DNA of 64,000 bases from Streptomyces sp. NBC_00568 (GCF_026341855.1 NZ_JAPENW010000001.1:248001-312000), one strand, 5' to 3'. Numbered from the stretch's first letter, positions 18,224 through 28,662 are shown. Numbers and translations are program-made. The notes: a model not told the origin generated them from the sequence alone.

Positions 18224-19866
18224 CCAAGGGTGAGGCGCTTTCCGACGGCACCCCGCAGGGTGCGCCCGCCGCGCCGCAGGGATCTGGTGACACGGCCGTG
18301 GAACCGGGCGGGCTGAGCCCCGAGGCGCTCGGCGTCCCGTCGCCCGACTGGGACAACCCGCTGCGCGACCCGCGCGACCGCCGGCTCCCCCGGATCGCGG
18401 GCCCCTCCGGTCTCGTCATCTTCGGTGTCACCGGTGACCTGTCCCGCAAGAAGCTGATGCCGGCCGTGTACGACCTCGCCAACCGGGGTCTGCTGCCGCC
18501 GGGCTTCTCGCTCCTCGGGTTCGCCCGTCGCGAGTGGGAGGACCAGGACTTCGCGCAGGTGGTGCACGACTCGGTGCGCGAGCACGCGCGGACGGAGTTC
18601 CGCGAGGAGGTCTGGCAGCAGCTCGCCGAGGGCATGCGGTTCATCCCCGGTGACTTCGACGACGACGCGGCGTTCAAGCAACTGCGGTCGGCGGTAGAGG
18701 AGTTGGACTCCTCCCGGGGCACCAGCGGCAACTACGCCTTCTATCTCTCCGTACCGCCGAAGTTCTTCCCGAAGGTGGTCCAGCAGCTCAAGAAGCACGG
18801 ACTGGCGGACGCTCCGGAGGGTTCCTGGCGGCGCGCGGTCATCGAGAAGCCGTTCGGCCACGACCTGGCGAGCGCGCGCGAACTGAACCGGATCGTCCAC
18901 GACGTGTTCGACCCGGACCAGGTGTTCCGTATCGACCACTACCTGGGCAAGGAGACCGTCCAGAACATCCTGGCGCTCCGCTTCGCCAACCAGATGTACG
19001 AGCCCGTCTGGAACCGGTCGTACGTCGACCACGTCCAGATCACGATGGCCGAGGACATCGGGATCGGCGGCCGGGCCGGCTACTACGACGGCATCGGCTC
19101 CGCCCGGGACGTGATCCAGAATCACCTCCTCCAGCTCATGGCGCTGACCGCCATGGAGGAGCCGGCCGCCTTCGACGCCGAGTCGCTGCTCGCCGAGAAG
19201 CTCAAGGTCCTGAAGGCGGTGAAGCTGCCGGAGAACCTGGGCGAGCACACCGTGCGCGGCCAGTACGCGGCGAGCTGGCAGGGCGGCGAGAGGGTGCGCG
19301 GCTACCTCCAGGAGGACGGCATCGACCCCGGGTCGACGACCGACACCTACGCGGCCGTCAAGCTCCAGGTGGACAACCGCCGTTGGGCGGGCGTCCCCTT
19401 CTATCTCAGGACCGGCAAGCGCCTGGGCCGGCGGGTGACGGAGATCGCGGTGGTCTTCCAGCGCGCCCCGCACTCCCCCTTCGACTCCACCGCCACCGAG
19501 GAGCTCGGCGCGAACGCGATCGTCATCCGCGTGCAGCCCGACGAGGGCATGACGGTGCGCTTCGGATCGAAGGTGCCGGGTACGTCGATGGAGATCCGGG
19601 ACGTCACGATGGACTTCGCGTACGGCGAGTCGTTCACCGAGTCCAGCCCCGAGGCGTACGAACGGCTGATCCTGGATGTCCTGCTCGGCGACGCCAATCT
19701 CTTCCCCCGTCACCAGGAGGTGGAAGAGTCCTGGAAGATCCTCGACCCGATCGAGGGGTACTGGGAGAAGCACGGCACGCCCGCGCAGTACCCCTCGGGC
19801 AGCTGGGGCCCGAAGGAAGCCGACGAGATGCTCGCACGAGACGGACGGAGCTGGCGCAGGCCATGA
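18220..19866 (+). CDS. zwf: Glucose-6-phosphate 1-dehydrogenase
   Basis: A 548-aa enzyme of the oxidative pentose phosphate pathway, producing NADPH and 6-phosphogluconolactone. The dinucleotide-binding loop is [20 protein letters not shown]; the substrate/catalytic motif is [20 protein letters not shown] binds the substrate. About 50 extra N-terminal residues, rich in Ala/Gly/Pro, precede the core. The ATG overlaps the tal stop (ATGA), and its own stop overlaps the opcA ATG in the same way. OpcA is the next gene, as usual for the actinobacterial enzyme. Confidence 0.97.
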   Translation: MTKGEALSDGTPQGAPAAPQGSGDTAVEPGGLSPEALGVPSPDWDNPLRDPRDRRLPRIAGPSGLVIFGVTGDLSRKKLMPAVYDLANRGLLPPGFSLLGFARREWEDQDFAQVVHDSVREHARTEFREEVWQQLAEGMRFIPGDFDDDAAFKQLRSAVEELDSSRGTSGNYAFYLSVPPKFFPKVVQQLKKHGLADAPEGSWRRAVIEKPFGHDLASARELNRIVHDVFDPDQVFRIDHYLGKETVQNILALRFANQMYEPVWNRSYVDHVQITMAEDIGIGGRAGYYDGIGSARDVIQNHLLQLMALTAMEEPAAFDAESLLAEKLKVLKAVKLPENLGEHTVRGQYAASWQGGERVRGYLQEDGIDPGSTTDTYAAVKLQVDNRRWAGVPFYLRTGKRLGRRVTEIAVVFQRAPHSPFDSTATEELGANAIVIRVQPDEGMTVRFGSKVPGTSMEIRDVTMDFAYGESFTESSPEAYERLILDVLLGDANLFPRHQEVEESWKILDPIEGYWEKHGTPAQYPSGSWGPKEADEMLARDGRSWRRP

Positions 19867-20798
19867 AGATCGACCTGACCGACACCACGGCAAGCAAGAT
19901 CAACAAGGCGCTCGTACGGGGGCGCCGGGCCATCGGCACCCCCGCCGTGGGCATGGTCCTGACGATGGTCATCGTCACCGACGAGGAGAACGCGTACGAC
20001 TCCATCAAGGCGGCCGAGGAGGCCTCCCGGGAGCACCCCTCGCGCACGCTGGTCGTCATCAGGCGCGTCGCCCGCACCCCGCGCGACCGCACCAACTCCC
20101 GTCTGGACGCGGAGGTGCGCGTCGGTTCCGACGCCGGCACCGGCGAGACGGTCGTCCTGCGGACCTACGGCGAGGTCTCCGACCACGCCGACTCGGTGGT
20201 CCTGCCGCTGCTGCTGCCGGACGCCCCGGTCGTCGTCTGGTGGCCGGTGGACGCGCCCGACAACCCGGTCAAGGACCCGCTGGGCGCCCTCGCGCAGCGC
20301 CGGATCACCGACATGTACGCCGTCGAGACCCCGCTCCAGGCGCTCGACGCCCGCGCCGCCTCGTACGCGCCGGGTGACACCGACCTGGCGTGGACCCGGC
20401 TGACACCGTGGCGCTCGATGCTGGCGGCGGCCCTCGACCAGGCCCGGGCGAAGGTGATCTCCGCGGCCGTCGAGAGCGAGGCGCAGAACCCGAGCGCCGA
20501 ACTGCTGGCCCGCTGGCTGGAGGCCCGCCTCCAGGTCAGGACCGAGCGGGTCGTCACCGCGGGCCCCGTGGTGACCGCCGTCCGGCTCGGCACCGCGAAC
20601 GGTGAGATCGTGATCGACCGCCCCGAAGGGCCGCTGGCCACGCTGTCCCTGCCCGGACAGCCGTCCCGCACCCTCGCGCTGAAGGTGCGCTCCACCTCCG
20701 AACTGATCGCCGAGGAACTGCGCCGCCTCGACGCGGACGAGATGTACGCCGTCGCCCTGCGGGGCGAGGCCACCAAGGAGACCCCCCGTCATGTCTGA
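19863..20798 (+). CDS. opcA: Glucose-6-phosphate dehydrogenase assembly protein OpcA
   Basis: A 311-aa protein of the OpcA family, first defined in cyanobacteria and common in actinobacteria, needed for full activity or assembly of glucose-6-phosphate dehydrogenase. Family traits: [17 protein letters not shown] at the start, [20 protein letters not shown], the [18 protein letters not shown] segment and [15 protein letters not shown] overlap with zwf and an 8-bp overlap with pgi indicate tight translational coupling. Confidence 0.95.
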   Translation: MKIDLTDTTASKINKALVRGRRAIGTPAVGMVLTMVIVTDEENAYDSIKAAEEASREHPSRTLVVIRRVARTPRDRTNSRLDAEVRVGSDAGTGETVVLRTYGEVSDHADSVVLPLLLPDAPVVVWWPVDAPDNPVKDPLGALAQRRITDMYAVETPLQALDARAASYAPGDTDLAWTRLTPWRSMLAAALDQARAKVISAAVESEAQNPSAELLARWLEARLQVRTERVVTAGPVVTAVRLGTANGEIVIDRPEGPLATLSLPGQPSRTLALKVRSTSELIAEELRRLDADEMYAVALRGEATKETPRHV

Positions 20799-22437
20799 CT
20801 CCCCCAAGCCCACACGGCGTCCGGAGTGGGTGGCCCTGGAGGACCACCGCGCGACCGCGCTGCTCCACCCACGGCTGCGCGAGCTGTTCGCCGCCGACCC
20901 CGCGCGCGCCGAGCGCTATGTCGTACAGGTCGGTGACCTGCGGATCGACTACTCCAAGCATCTGATCACCGACGAGACCCTCGCCCTGCTCCAGGAACTG
21001 GCCACCGCCACCGATGTGTTCGGGCTGCGGGACGCAATGTTCCGGGGCGAGAGGATCAACGTGACCGAGGACCGCGCGGTGCTGCACACGGCGCTGCGGG
21101 CGCCGCGGGACGCGGTGGTGGAGGTCGACGGGGAGAACGTCGTGCCGGCCGTGCACGCGGTCCTGGACAAGATGGCGGGTTTCGCCGGGCGGGTCCGTTC
21201 GGGTGAGTGGACCGGGCACACCGGCAAGCGCATCAAGAACGTGGTGAACATCGGCATCGGCGGCTCGGACCTGGGTCCGGCGATGGCCTACGAGGTGCTG
21301 CGTTCGTTCACCGACCGCGGTCTGACCCTGCGGTTCGTGTCGAACGTGGACGGCGCCGACCTGCACGAGGCGGTGCGGGACCTGGACCCGGCGGAGACGC
21401 TGTTCATCATCGCCTCGAAGACGTTCACCACGATCGAGACGATCACCAACGCCACCTCCGCGCGCTCCTGGCTGCTGGAAGGACTCGGCGAGGAGAAGGC
21501 GGTGGCGCGGCATTTCGTGGCGCTGTCGACGAATGCCGAGAAGGTCTCGGACTTCGGGATCGACACGGCCAACATGTTCGAGTTCTGGGACTGGGTCGGC
21601 GGCCGCTACTCCTACGACTCGGCGATCGGTCTGTCGCTGATGATCGCGATCGGTCCGGACCGGTTCCGGGAGATGCTCGACGGTTTCCACCTGGTCGACG
21701 AGCACTTCCGCACGGCTCCCGCCGAGGCCAACGTGCCGCTGCTGCTGGGTCTGCTGGGCGTCTGGTACGGCAACTTCCACGACGCGCAGTCGCACGCCGT
21801 GCTGCCGTACTCGCACTACCTGTCGAAGTTCACCGCCTATCTCCAGCAGCTGGACATGGAGTCCAACGGCAAGTCCGTGGACCGTGACGGCAACCCGGTG
21901 GAGTGGCAGACCGGTCCGGTGGTGTGGGGCACGCCCGGCACCAACGGCCAGCACGCGTACTACCAGTTGATCCACCAGGGCACCAAGCTGATCCCCGCCG
22001 ACTTCATCGGCTTCGTCAACCCGGTAGGCGAGCTGAGCGACGAACTCCAGTCCCAGCACGACCTGTTGATGGCGAACTTCTTCGCGCAGACCCAGGCGCT
22101 GGCCTTCGGCAAGACGCCGGACGAGGTGCGTGCCGAGGGTGTGCCCGAGGAGCTGGTGCCGCACAAGACGTTCCGGGGCAACCACCCCACGACCACGATC
22201 CTCGCGGCCGAGCTGACCCCCTCGGTCCTCGGTCAGCTGATCGCTCTCTACGAGCACAAGGTGTTCGTCCAGGGCGCGATCTGGAACATCGACTCCTTCG
22301 ACCAGTGGGGCGTCGAGCTCGGCAAGGTGCTCGCCAAGCGCGTCGAACCCGCCCTCACCGACGGCGCCGACGTGCCCGGTCTCGATCCCTCCACGGCCGC
22401 TCTCGTGGCCGCTTATCGCACTCTCCGAAAGAAGTGA
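20791..22437 (+). CDS. pgi: Glucose-6-phosphate isomerase
   Basis: A 548-aa enzyme interconverting glucose-6-phosphate and fructose-6-phosphate, linking glycolysis to the oxidative pentose phosphate route. Signatures: [31 protein letters not shown], the PGI signature around [31 protein letters not shown] (catalytic Glu/His region) and the C-terminal [20 protein letters not shown]. It sits between opcA and gnd, so the operon can recycle fructose-6-phosphate back into the oxidative branch. Confidence 0.97.
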   Translation: MSDSPKPTRRPEWVALEDHRATALLHPRLRELFAADPARAERYVVQVGDLRIDYSKHLITDETLALLQELATATDVFGLRDAMFRGERINVTEDRAVLHTALRAPRDAVVEVDGENVVPAVHAVLDKMAGFAGRVRSGEWTGHTGKRIKNVVNIGIGGSDLGPAMAYEVLRSFTDRGLTLRFVSNVDGADLHEAVRDLDPAETLFIIASKTFTTIETITNATSARSWLLEGLGEEKAVARHFVALSTNAEKVSDFGIDTANMFEFWDWVGGRYSYDSAIGLSLMIAIGPDRFREMLDGFHLVDEHFRTAPAEANVPLLLGLLGVWYGNFHDAQSHAVLPYSHYLSKFTAYLQQLDMESNGKSVDRDGNPVEWQTGPVVWGTPGTNGQHAYYQLIHQGTKLIPADFIGFVNPVGELSDELQSQHDLLMANFFAQTQALAFGKTPDEVRAEGVPEELVPHKTFRGNHPTTTILAAELTPSVLGQLIALYEHKVFVQGAIWNIDSFDQWGVELGKVLAKRVEPALTDGADVPGLDPSTAALVAAYRTLRKK

Positions 22438-22444
22438 ACTGACC

Positions 22445-23323
22445 ATGCAGCTCGGACTCATCGGCCTCGGCAAGATGGGCGGCAACATGCGCGAGCGGAT
22501 ACGCCGCGCGGGACACACCGTCATCGGCTACGACCGCAACCCGGACCTCGCCGACGTGCACAGCCTCGCCGAACTCGTGGGCAGCCTCGAAGGCCCGCGC
22601 GTGGTCTGGGTGATGGTGCCGGCCGGCGCCCCCACCCAGACCGTCATCGACGAACTCGGCGACCTGCTGGAGGCCGGCGACACGGTCGTTGACGGCGGCA
22701 ACTCCCGCTGGACCGAAGACGAGAAGCACGCCGAGGAGCTGGCGGCCAAGGGCATCGGCTTCGTCGACGCGGGCGTGTCGGGCGGTGTGTGGGGCCTGGA
22801 GAACGGCTACGCGCTGATGGTCGGCGGCGACGCCGAGAACATCGCGAAGGTACGGCCGGTCTTCGACGCGCTCAAGCCGGAGGGCGACTTCGGCTTCGTG
22901 CACGCCGGCAAGGTGGGCGCGGGCCACTTCTCCAAGATGGTCCACAACGGCATCGAGTACGCCATGATGCAGGCCTACGCCGAGGGCTGGGAGCTCCTGG
23001 AGAAGGTCGACTCGGTCACCGACGTACGTGAGGTGTTCCGCTCCTGGCAGGAGGGCACCGTGATCCGCTCCTGGCTGCTCGACCTCGCGGTCAACGCCCT
23101 GGACGGCGACGAGCACCTGGACAAGCTGCGCGGCTACGCGGAGGACTCCGGCGAGGGCCGCTGGACCGTCGAGGCGGCCATCGACAACGCCGTTCCGCTG
23201 CCCGCCATCACGGCGTCCCTCTTCGCGCGCTTCGCGTCCCGTCAGGACGACTCGCCGCAGATGAAGATGATCGCGGCGCTGCGCAACCAGTTCGGCGGCC
23301 ACGCCGTCGAGTCGGCGAAGTAG
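22445..23323 (+). CDS. gnd: 6-phosphogluconate dehydrogenase, decarboxylating, short type
   Basis: A 292-aa enzyme of the short family (about 300 aa, against about 470 aa for the classical enzyme), giving ribulose-5-phosphate, CO2 and reduced cofactor. Motifs: GLIGLGKMGGNM (dinucleotide loop), VVDGGNSRWTED, DAGVSGGVWGLENGYALMVG, and the catalytic Lys in GHFSKMVHNGIEYAMMQAYAEG. It starts 7 bp after pgi. The Asn in the YDRNPD segment after the second strand suggests the short-type cofactor pocket; NAD or NADP preference cannot be settled by eye. Confidence 0.95.
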   Translation: MQLGLIGLGKMGGNMRERIRRAGHTVIGYDRNPDLADVHSLAELVGSLEGPRVVWVMVPAGAPTQTVIDELGDLLEAGDTVVDGGNSRWTEDEKHAEELAAKGIGFVDAGVSGGVWGLENGYALMVGGDAENIAKVRPVFDALKPEGDFGFVHAGKVGAGHFSKMVHNGIEYAMMQAYAEGWELLEKVDSVTDVREVFRSWQEGTVIRSWLLDLAVNALDGDEHLDKLRGYAEDSGEGRWTVEAAIDNAVPLPAITASLFARFASRQDDSPQMKMIAALRNQFGGHAVESAK

Positions 23324-23330
23324 GCGGACC

Positions 23331-23942
23331 ATGGGCGACCTCATCCTGGTCCGCCACGGAGAGACCGAGTGGACCCTGACGGGACAGCACACCAGCTGGA
23401 CCGACCTTCCGCTCACCTCGCACGGCGAGGAACAGGCCAAGTCCCTGGCCCGGTTCTTCGCGGGGCACACCTTCGCCCAGGTCCTCACCAGTCCCCTCGA
23501 CCGCGCGGTACGGACCGCCGACCTGGCGGGCCTGTCCGGCGGGCGGATCGATCCCGATCTGCACGAGTGGGACTACGGCGGCTACGAGGGGATCACCACC
23601 CGCGCCATCCACCGGGCCCGGCCCGACTGGGTGCTCTGGAACGACGGGGTGCCGCCCGGCCCGGACGGCCACCCCGGCGAATCACCGCGGGAAGTGGGGG
23701 TGCGCGCCGACCGGGTGCTCTCCCGGGTGGACGCCGCGCTCTGCAACCACCCCGGCGATGTGGTGCTGGTGGCGCACGCGCACTTACTGCGTGTCCTGAC
23801 GGCCCGCCGGCTGGGGCTGCCGCCCGAGTCGGGGCGGCTGTTCCAGCTCGCGACCGGGACCGTCAGTCGGCTCTCCACCGAGCACGGCGATCCGGTGATC
23901 GCCACGTGGAACGAGCCGGGAACTTCCGTCGTGGCCCGCTAG
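23331..23942 (+). CDS. Histidine phosphatase family protein
   Basis: A 203-aa cytoplasmic phosphatase of the phosphoglycerate-mutase-like superfamily. The N-terminal RHG motif is LVRHGETEW, followed by TDLPLTSHGEEQA, SPLDRAVRTADLAG, the acidic EWDYGGYEG segment, and the second catalytic His in VLVAHAHLLRVL. It starts 7 bp after gnd and looks like the last gene of the pentose phosphate operon. The substrate is unknown; a sugar phosphate would fit the context (inference). Confidence 0.92.
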   Translation: MGDLILVRHGETEWTLTGQHTSWTDLPLTSHGEEQAKSLARFFAGHTFAQVLTSPLDRAVRTADLAGLSGGRIDPDLHEWDYGGYEGITTRAIHRARPDWVLWNDGVPPGPDGHPGESPREVGVRADRVLSRVDAALCNHPGDVVLVAHAHLLRVLTARRLGLPPESGRLFQLATGTVSRLSTEHGDPVIATWNEPGTSVVAR

Positions 23943-24000
23943 TTTCTACGTTGCTGTAGAAACCGAAGAGGTATCCGGTCCGCCCGCTCGGGCGGACCGG
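23943..24000 (+). terminator. Two consecutive hairpins ending the pentose phosphate operon
   Basis: Hairpin 1: TTTCTAC at 23943-23949 pairs with 23956-23962 around a 6-nt loop. Hairpin 2: 23975-23986 pairs with 23989-24000 (effectively 11 bp with a 4-nt loop). Hairpin 1 begins next to the stop codon (TAG at 23940-23942). Confidence 0.8.
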
Positions 24001-24025
24001 GCCCTTGACTACGTATGGAGTTCTC

Positions 24026-24481
24026 ATGGCCCTGTGGGACCGCGTCAAGGAATCCGCGTCGACGATGCAGACCCAGCTCGTGGCGAAGAAGAACGATCTG
24101 AAGAGCGGTGCCTTCCGCGACGCGAGCATGGCGATGTGCGCGCTCGTCGCCGCGGCGGACGGCTCGATCGACCCGTCCGAGCGGCAGCGCGTGGCCCAGC
24201 TCATCGCCACGAACGAGGTGCTGCAGAACTTCGACGCCATCGACCTCCAGCGCCGCTTCGACGACAACCTGAACAAGCTGACCGCCGACTTCGCCTTCGG
24301 CAAGGTCAGCGTCCTCCAGGAGATCGCCAAGGCGAAGAAGAAGCCCGCCGAGGCGCGCGCCGTCATCCAGATCGGCATCGTCATCGGCGGCGCCGACGGC
24401 GACTTCGACAAGACCGAGCAGGCCGTCGTGCGGGAGGCGTGCTTCACGCTCGACCTGCCGCCGCACGAGTTCGACCTCTAG
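24026..24481 (+). CDS. TerB-family tellurite resistance-like protein
   Basis: A 151-aa cytoplasmic all-helical protein of the TerB family. The family core has two acidic metal-binding segments, seen as AAADGSIDPSERQ and GGADGDFDKTEQ. The ATG at 24026 follows GGAG by 5 bases; an ATG at 24005 would add 7 residues. No other Ter gene (TerC, TerD) lies nearby. It follows the double hairpin and converges with the dehydroshikimate dehydratase gene; the 165 bp between their stops show no clear hairpin. Confidence 0.9.
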   Translation: MALWDRVKESASTMQTQLVAKKNDLKSGAFRDASMAMCALVAAADGSIDPSERQRVAQLIATNEVLQNFDAIDLQRRFDDNLNKLTADFAFGKVSVLQEIAKAKKKPAEARAVIQIGIVIGGADGDFDKTEQAVVREACFTLDLPPHEFDL

Positions 24482-24646
24482 GACACCGTGTCCACCGGCT
24501 GACCCGGCCCCGGCCGCACCACGTCCGCGACTCGTCGACACCCCTGATGGGGCGGGCGCGTCGCCCTGGTGGCCGGGGTCCGGCGCGTCCGGACACCCCG
24601 CCGCATCGCCCGCGACACCGGCGACCCGCTCCGAACAGCCGGTGCG

Positions 24647-26542
24647 TCAGCCCCCCGGTCGTCCCGCCGCGCGCTGCGCCGCGAGGCGCACCGGGGCGTT
24701 CTGCGCTCCGTACCCCAGGTAACCGCCGTCGCGCTGGACGAGTTCGAAGAAGACGCGGCCGACGGTCTCGGTGTAGCAGTGCCGGAACTCCCCCTGCTGG
24801 TCACGGTCGTAGAGGATGCCGAGTTCGCGGTACGTCGCCAGCTCCTCGTCGCCGAGCTCGTACCGGGCGGCCAGGTCGTCGTAGTAGTTGGCGGGTATCG
24901 CCAGCAGACGGCCGCCCGCCGCGCGGAAGCGCCGGGCCGCGTCGGTCACGTCGCCGGTGGCGAGGGCGATGTGCTGGGCGCGGGCGCCGTCGTCCGTGGG
25001 CGCGGGGCCGACACCGAGGGCGATACGGACACTTCCGTCGGCGTTGGTGACGGCACGGCTGCGATGGAGTCCGTACGGGTCGGCGACGTCGACGCTCTCC
25101 TGGCCGCTCAGCCCCAGCACGCTGTGGTGGAAGAGAGCGGCCTCGTCGAACTGGTGCCAGGGCTGGGTGAGCGCCAGATGATCGATCCGGGTCACGGAGC
25201 CGGCGCCCGGCCCCGGTTCGGTGTGCGCCTCCCGTCCGGGCTGTTCGACCTGCTCGAAGTCACCGGTCCAGCCGCGGAGTTCGGATCCCCCGCGGGAATC
25301 TCCACGGGAGTCTCCCGGTCCGGACCGGACCGGGCTCCCGGGCGAGGCGCAGAAGAAGAGCTCGGTGCCGTCGGGTGCGGCGACCGCGTCGAGGGGCGCG
25401 TCCTCGAGAGCGCGACGGCGCGGCAGGACGGGGGCGAGGAGGGATTCGGCGCGCCGGGCGGCGGCGGCCGGGTCGGGCGATTCCAGACCGATGGCGGCCA
25501 GCGCGGTGCCGTCGCGCCGGGCGGCCGGTCCGGTGTTGACCAGGACACGGGCCTCGCCCTGCTGCCAGAGGTCCACGGGCTTGCTGCGGTGCCGGGCCGT
25601 ACGGGTGAAGCCGAGGGCGCCGAGGACCTCGGCGACGGGGACGACGTCGGGCGTGACGAGTTCGGCGAACGCGACACCGGTCGGCACGACGGGGGCGGGC
25701 GGTGCCGCGAGCCCGGCCGTCTCCCGCAGGAGGGGCCGGGTCGTCTCCTGGAGGACGAGGAGGGAGCGGCGCGCGTCGACGGCGGTGGGCCCGGCCTCCG
25801 CCTGCCGGAAGACGTCGTTGAAGACTTCGAGGGAGAGGGGACCGCGGTAGCCGGCGCGCAGGACGTGCGCGAGCAGTCCGGAGAGGTCGAAACCGCCCTG
25901 GCCGGGGAAGCAGCGGTAGTGACGGCTCCACTGGAGCACGTCCATCGCCATCAGCGGGGCGTCGGCCAGCTGCAGGAAGAAGATCTTGTCCCCGGGGATG
26001 TCCTCGATCCCCTTGGGGTCCGAGCCGCGCGCGAGGATGTGGAAGCTGTCCAGGCAGGTGCCGAGGGCGGGGTGACCGGCGGACTCGACGATGCTCCAGG
26101 CGTGGTCGTACGTACTCACGTGGCGGCCCCAGGCCAGTGCCTCGTACGCGACCCGGACGCCGAAGTCCTCGGCCAGGACGGCCAGTCGGCTCAGTTGTTC
26201 CGCCGCGAGCGCGTCGTCGTCCACGGCGAGCGGCGAGACGCTGGAGCACACCAGCACGGTGTCGGCGCCGAGGCGGCGCATGAGCTCGAACTTGTGGCGC
26301 GCCCGCCGCAGACCGCGGGCGAACTCCTCCTCGGCGACGGCCTCGATGTCGCGCATCGGCTGGTAGAGGTCGATGCTCAGGCCGAGGTCGGCGGTGCGGG
26401 CCCGGATCTCCTCGGGGGTGAGGGGGCTCGCGAGCAGGTCGTTCTCGAAGATCTCCACACCGTCGAACCCCGCCCGGGCCGCGGCGGTGAGCTTCTCGGT
26501 CAGGGAACCGCTGAGGGACACGGTGGCGATGGACGTACGCAT
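24647..26542 (-). CDS. quiC: 3-dehydroshikimate dehydratase, QuiC-type fused protein
   Basis: A 631-aa protein with two parts. Residues 1 to about 285 form a xylose-isomerase-like TIM barrel that converts 3-dehydroshikimate to protocatechuate (FDGVEIFENDLL, the CLDSFHIL segment, FFLQLADAPL, SLEVFNDVFRQ). Residues about 310-625 are a tandem glyoxalase/HPPD-like part (RIDHLALTQPWHQFDEAALF, EFRHCYTETVGRVFFELVQR). This arrangement matches QuiC1-type enzymes of quinate/shikimate catabolism. The ATG follows AGGAG by 7 bases. It lies 155 bp downstream of the shikimate dehydrogenase gene on the same strand. Confidence 0.9.
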   Translation of the reverse strand: MRTSIATVSLSGSLTEKLTAAARAGFDGVEIFENDLLASPLTPEEIRARTADLGLSIDLYQPMRDIEAVAEEEFARGLRRARHKFELMRRLGADTVLVCSSVSPLAVDDDALAAEQLSRLAVLAEDFGVRVAYEALAWGRHVSTYDHAWSIVESAGHPALGTCLDSFHILARGSDPKGIEDIPGDKIFFLQLADAPLMAMDVLQWSRHYRCFPGQGGFDLSGLLAHVLRAGYRGPLSLEVFNDVFRQAEAGPTAVDARRSLLVLQETTRPLLRETAGLAAPPAPVVPTGVAFAELVTPDVVPVAEVLGALGFTRTARHRSKPVDLWQQGEARVLVNTGPAARRDGTALAAIGLESPDPAAAARRAESLLAPVLPRRRALEDAPLDAVAAPDGTELFFCASPGSPVRSGPGDSRGDSRGGSELRGWTGDFEQVEQPGREAHTEPGPGAGSVTRIDHLALTQPWHQFDEAALFHHSVLGLSGQESVDVADPYGLHRSRAVTNADGSVRIALGVGPAPTDDGARAQHIALATGDVTDAARRFRAAGGRLLAIPANYYDDLAARYELGDEELATYRELGILYDRDQQGEFRHCYTETVGRVFFELVQRDGGYLGYGAQNAPVRLAAQRAAGRPGG

Positions 26543-26697
26543 GGCGATGCTCCTTCGGTGTCGCTTCACTTCATGACCGGGCGAGGGGGACGGGACCCGG
26601 CAGAGGCGCGGGGAAGCGCGCGAGCGGCGTCCCCGGGTCGGCGCCCGTCCGGTCGCCGCGGCGCCCTCGTTCGCACGTCTTCCTCCGCACTCGGGTC

Positions 26698-27573
26698 TCA
26701 GCTCCGGGCACCCGCGGCGCCGGCCAGCTCGGCGATGTCGGCGAGCATGCGCGCCGGGTCGGGCTCCCGCCCGGTGAAGAGCCGGAAGGCGTCCGCGGCC
26801 TGGAAGACGGCCATGCCGCCCCCGTCGAGCGTGGCGCAGCCGGCCGCGCGGGCGGTGCGCAGCAGCTCGGTCTCCAGCGGCCGGTAGACCACTTCGGCCA
26901 CCCACAGCGCGGGACGCAGCAGTTCGGCCGGGAACGGGAGTCCGGGGTGCGCGGCCATGCCGGTGGGGGTGGCGTGCACGATGCCGTCGGCGCGGGCGAG
27001 CAGGGACGCGAGGGTGTCCGGCGTCGCGGCGGCTGCCCGGCCGTCGCCGAAGTGGCGGTTCAGGGCGGTGGCGAGGGAGGCGGCCCGGTCGGGCATCGCG
27101 TCGACGAGGGTGATGTGTCCCGCGCCGAGCGTGAGCACCGCATGGGCGACGGCCGCCCCCGCGCCGCCCGCGCCGAGCTGGACGACCCGTTCCAGGGAGA
27201 CATCGGGCAGTCCGCGCGCGAAGGAGGCCGCGAAGCCGGTGACGTCCGTGTTGTGCCCGATCGCTCGGCCGTCCTCGAAGACGACGGTGTTGACCGCGCC
27301 GAGGGCCGCGGCCTGCGGGGCGAGTTCGTCGAGGTGCGCGATGACCAGCTGCTTGCAGGGGTGGGTGATGTTCAGTCCGTCGAAGCCGACGTCGCGTGCG
27401 GCGCGTACGAGATCGCCCACGGCCTCCGGTGGAACACCCAGGATGTCGATGTCGATCAGCCGGTACAGGCAGCGCAGTCCCTGCCGGTCGGCCTCGCGCT
27501 CGTGCAGTGCCGGGCTGAGGGAGGGCCCGATTCCGGAGCCGATCAGGCCGACGAGATACGAGGTCTGGGACAC
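26698..27573 (-). CDS. Shikimate/quinate dehydrogenase family protein
   Basis: A 291-aa cytoplasmic NAD(P) enzyme oxidising shikimate (or quinate) to the dehydro form. SLSP (residues 18-21) and NITHPCKQ with catalytic K74 form the substrate site, with D110 in GHNTD. The Rossmann loop is GAGGAGAAVAHA. The Asp after the second strand (LVDAMPDR) favours NAD over NADP, as in catabolic enzymes. GTG start with GGAGG 7-8 bases upstream. The neighbouring dehydroshikimate dehydratase and transporter point to a catabolic role rather than chorismate synthesis. Confidence 0.9.
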   Translation of the reverse strand: MSQTSYLVGLIGSGIGPSLSPALHEREADRQGLRCLYRLIDIDILGVPPEAVGDLVRAARDVGFDGLNITHPCKQLVIAHLDELAPQAAALGAVNTVVFEDGRAIGHNTDVTGFAASFARGLPDVSLERVVQLGAGGAGAAVAHAVLTLGAGHITLVDAMPDRAASLATALNRHFGDGRAAAATPDTLASLLARADGIVHATPTGMAAHPGLPFPAELLRPALWVAEVVYRPLETELLRTARAAGCATLDGGGMAVFQAADAFRLFTGREPDPARMLADIAELAGAAGARS

Positions 27574-27647
27574 GGCGGGCCTCCGGAGGCGTGGGGTCGG
27601 CGGCAGGCCGGTGAGCGGCCGGTGACCGACTGACGGCTGATTAATGT

Positions 27648-27665
27648 ACTAACTGGTTCGTTAGT
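27648..27665. promoter_or_regulatory. TetR-type operator between shikimate dehydrogenase and tetR
   Basis: ACTAAC, 6 bases, GTTAGT: a perfect inverted repeat in the 200-bp divergent region. The ACTAACT half recurs in front of the transporter at 28512, which suggests the TetR encoded between them binds both. AT-rich for this genome. Confidence 0.75.
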
Positions 27666-27773
27666 CATATCAAGCCGTCGGCCCGAAGGGAAGGGAGGGA
27701 GCCCGGGCGACCTCGCCCCGGCGCGCCCAGCTTCTAGAATCGCGGAACCGACCGTCTCGCCCGAAGGAACCCG

Positions 27774-28439
27774 ATGACCAGCGTCGAAGAACCGGCACGA
27801 CCCGGCGGGCGCATCCGCGACGCCGCCCGCACCAGGGCCGAGATTCTCGACGTGGCGACCCAGGAGTTCTCCCGCGCCGGTTTCGCGGGCGCCCGGGTCG
27901 ACGAGATCGCCGCGCGCACCAGCACCACGAAGCGGATGATCTACTACTACTTCGGCGGCAAGGAGCAGCTTTTCACGGCGGTCCTGGAGCGCGCCTACTC
28001 GGTGATCCGGCAGGCCGAACAGGAGCTGGACGTCGAGCATCTGGACCCGGTCGCGGCCATCCGCCGGCTGGCCGAGCTGACCTTCGACCACCATGAGGCG
28101 CATCCGGACTTCATCCGCCTGGTGAGCATCGAGAACATCCACGAGGCCGAACACATCGCGGCCTCCGAGGAACTGGGCAGGATCGGCTCGCCCGCCCTCG
28201 ACGTGATCGGCCGGATCCTGGCGACCGGCCGGAAGTCGGGCCTGTTCACGGCGGACGTCGACGCCGTGGACCTGCACGCGATGATCAGCGCCTTCTGTTT
28301 CTTCCGGGTCTCCAACCGGCATACGTTCGGCGCCCTGTTCGGCCGCGATCTGGTCGCGTCCGACCAGCGGGAGCACTACCGCGCGATGCTCGGCGACATG
28401 GTCATCGCCTACCTGACCGCGGACCGCGCGGCGGACTGA
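27774..28439 (+). CDS. TetR-family regulator of the quinate/shikimate genes
   Basis: A 221-aa repressor. The N-terminal helix-turn-helix is complete (RAEILDVATQEFSRAGF; VDEIAARTSTTKRMIYYYFG), followed by an effector-binding domain of the TetR_C family often annotated in quinate/shikimate and aromatic regulators (HPDFIRLVSIENIHEA). AAGGA precedes the ATG. It sits between the divergent dehydrogenase/dehydratase operon and the downstream transporter, each with an ACTAACT operator-like site. Likely inducers are shikimate, quinate or protocatechuate (inference). Confidence 0.9.
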   Translation: MTSVEEPARPGGRIRDAARTRAEILDVATQEFSRAGFAGARVDEIAARTSTTKRMIYYYFGGKEQLFTAVLERAYSVIRQAEQELDVEHLDPVAAIRRLAELTFDHHEAHPDFIRLVSIENIHEAEHIAASEELGRIGSPALDVIGRILATGRKSGLFTADVDAVDLHAMISAFCFFRVSNRHTFGALFGRDLVASDQREHYRAMLGDMVIAYLTADRAAD

Positions 28440-28511
28440 GCACGGGAAGATCCTTCGGCGCGACCTCTTGACACCCGGGAAACGTGAGCGCAACATCCGT
28501 AGCCATCCGCT

Positions 28512-28536
28512 ACTAACTATCCAGTGGGTTAATTAG
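28512..28536 (+). promoter_or_regulatory. Second ACTAACT operator-like site before the MHS transporter
   Basis: ACTAACT at 28512-28518 repeats the half-site found at 27648. The other half is less regular: TAAC (28514-28517 region) and GTTA (28528-28531) are inverted about a 10-bp spacer, against 6 bp in the first site. It lies 127-151 bp before the transporter start. Confidence 0.55.
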
Positions 28537-28662
28537 CCGCGGGGACTACAGTCGCCACCTGGACTCACTCCGGGCACGGCCGATCCGTACGCCTCAGATC
28601 CCGGCATCCGTCCCCTGGCTTCGCCGCACTCCCGTCCCCGGAGTTCCCCGAAGGAGCACGCC

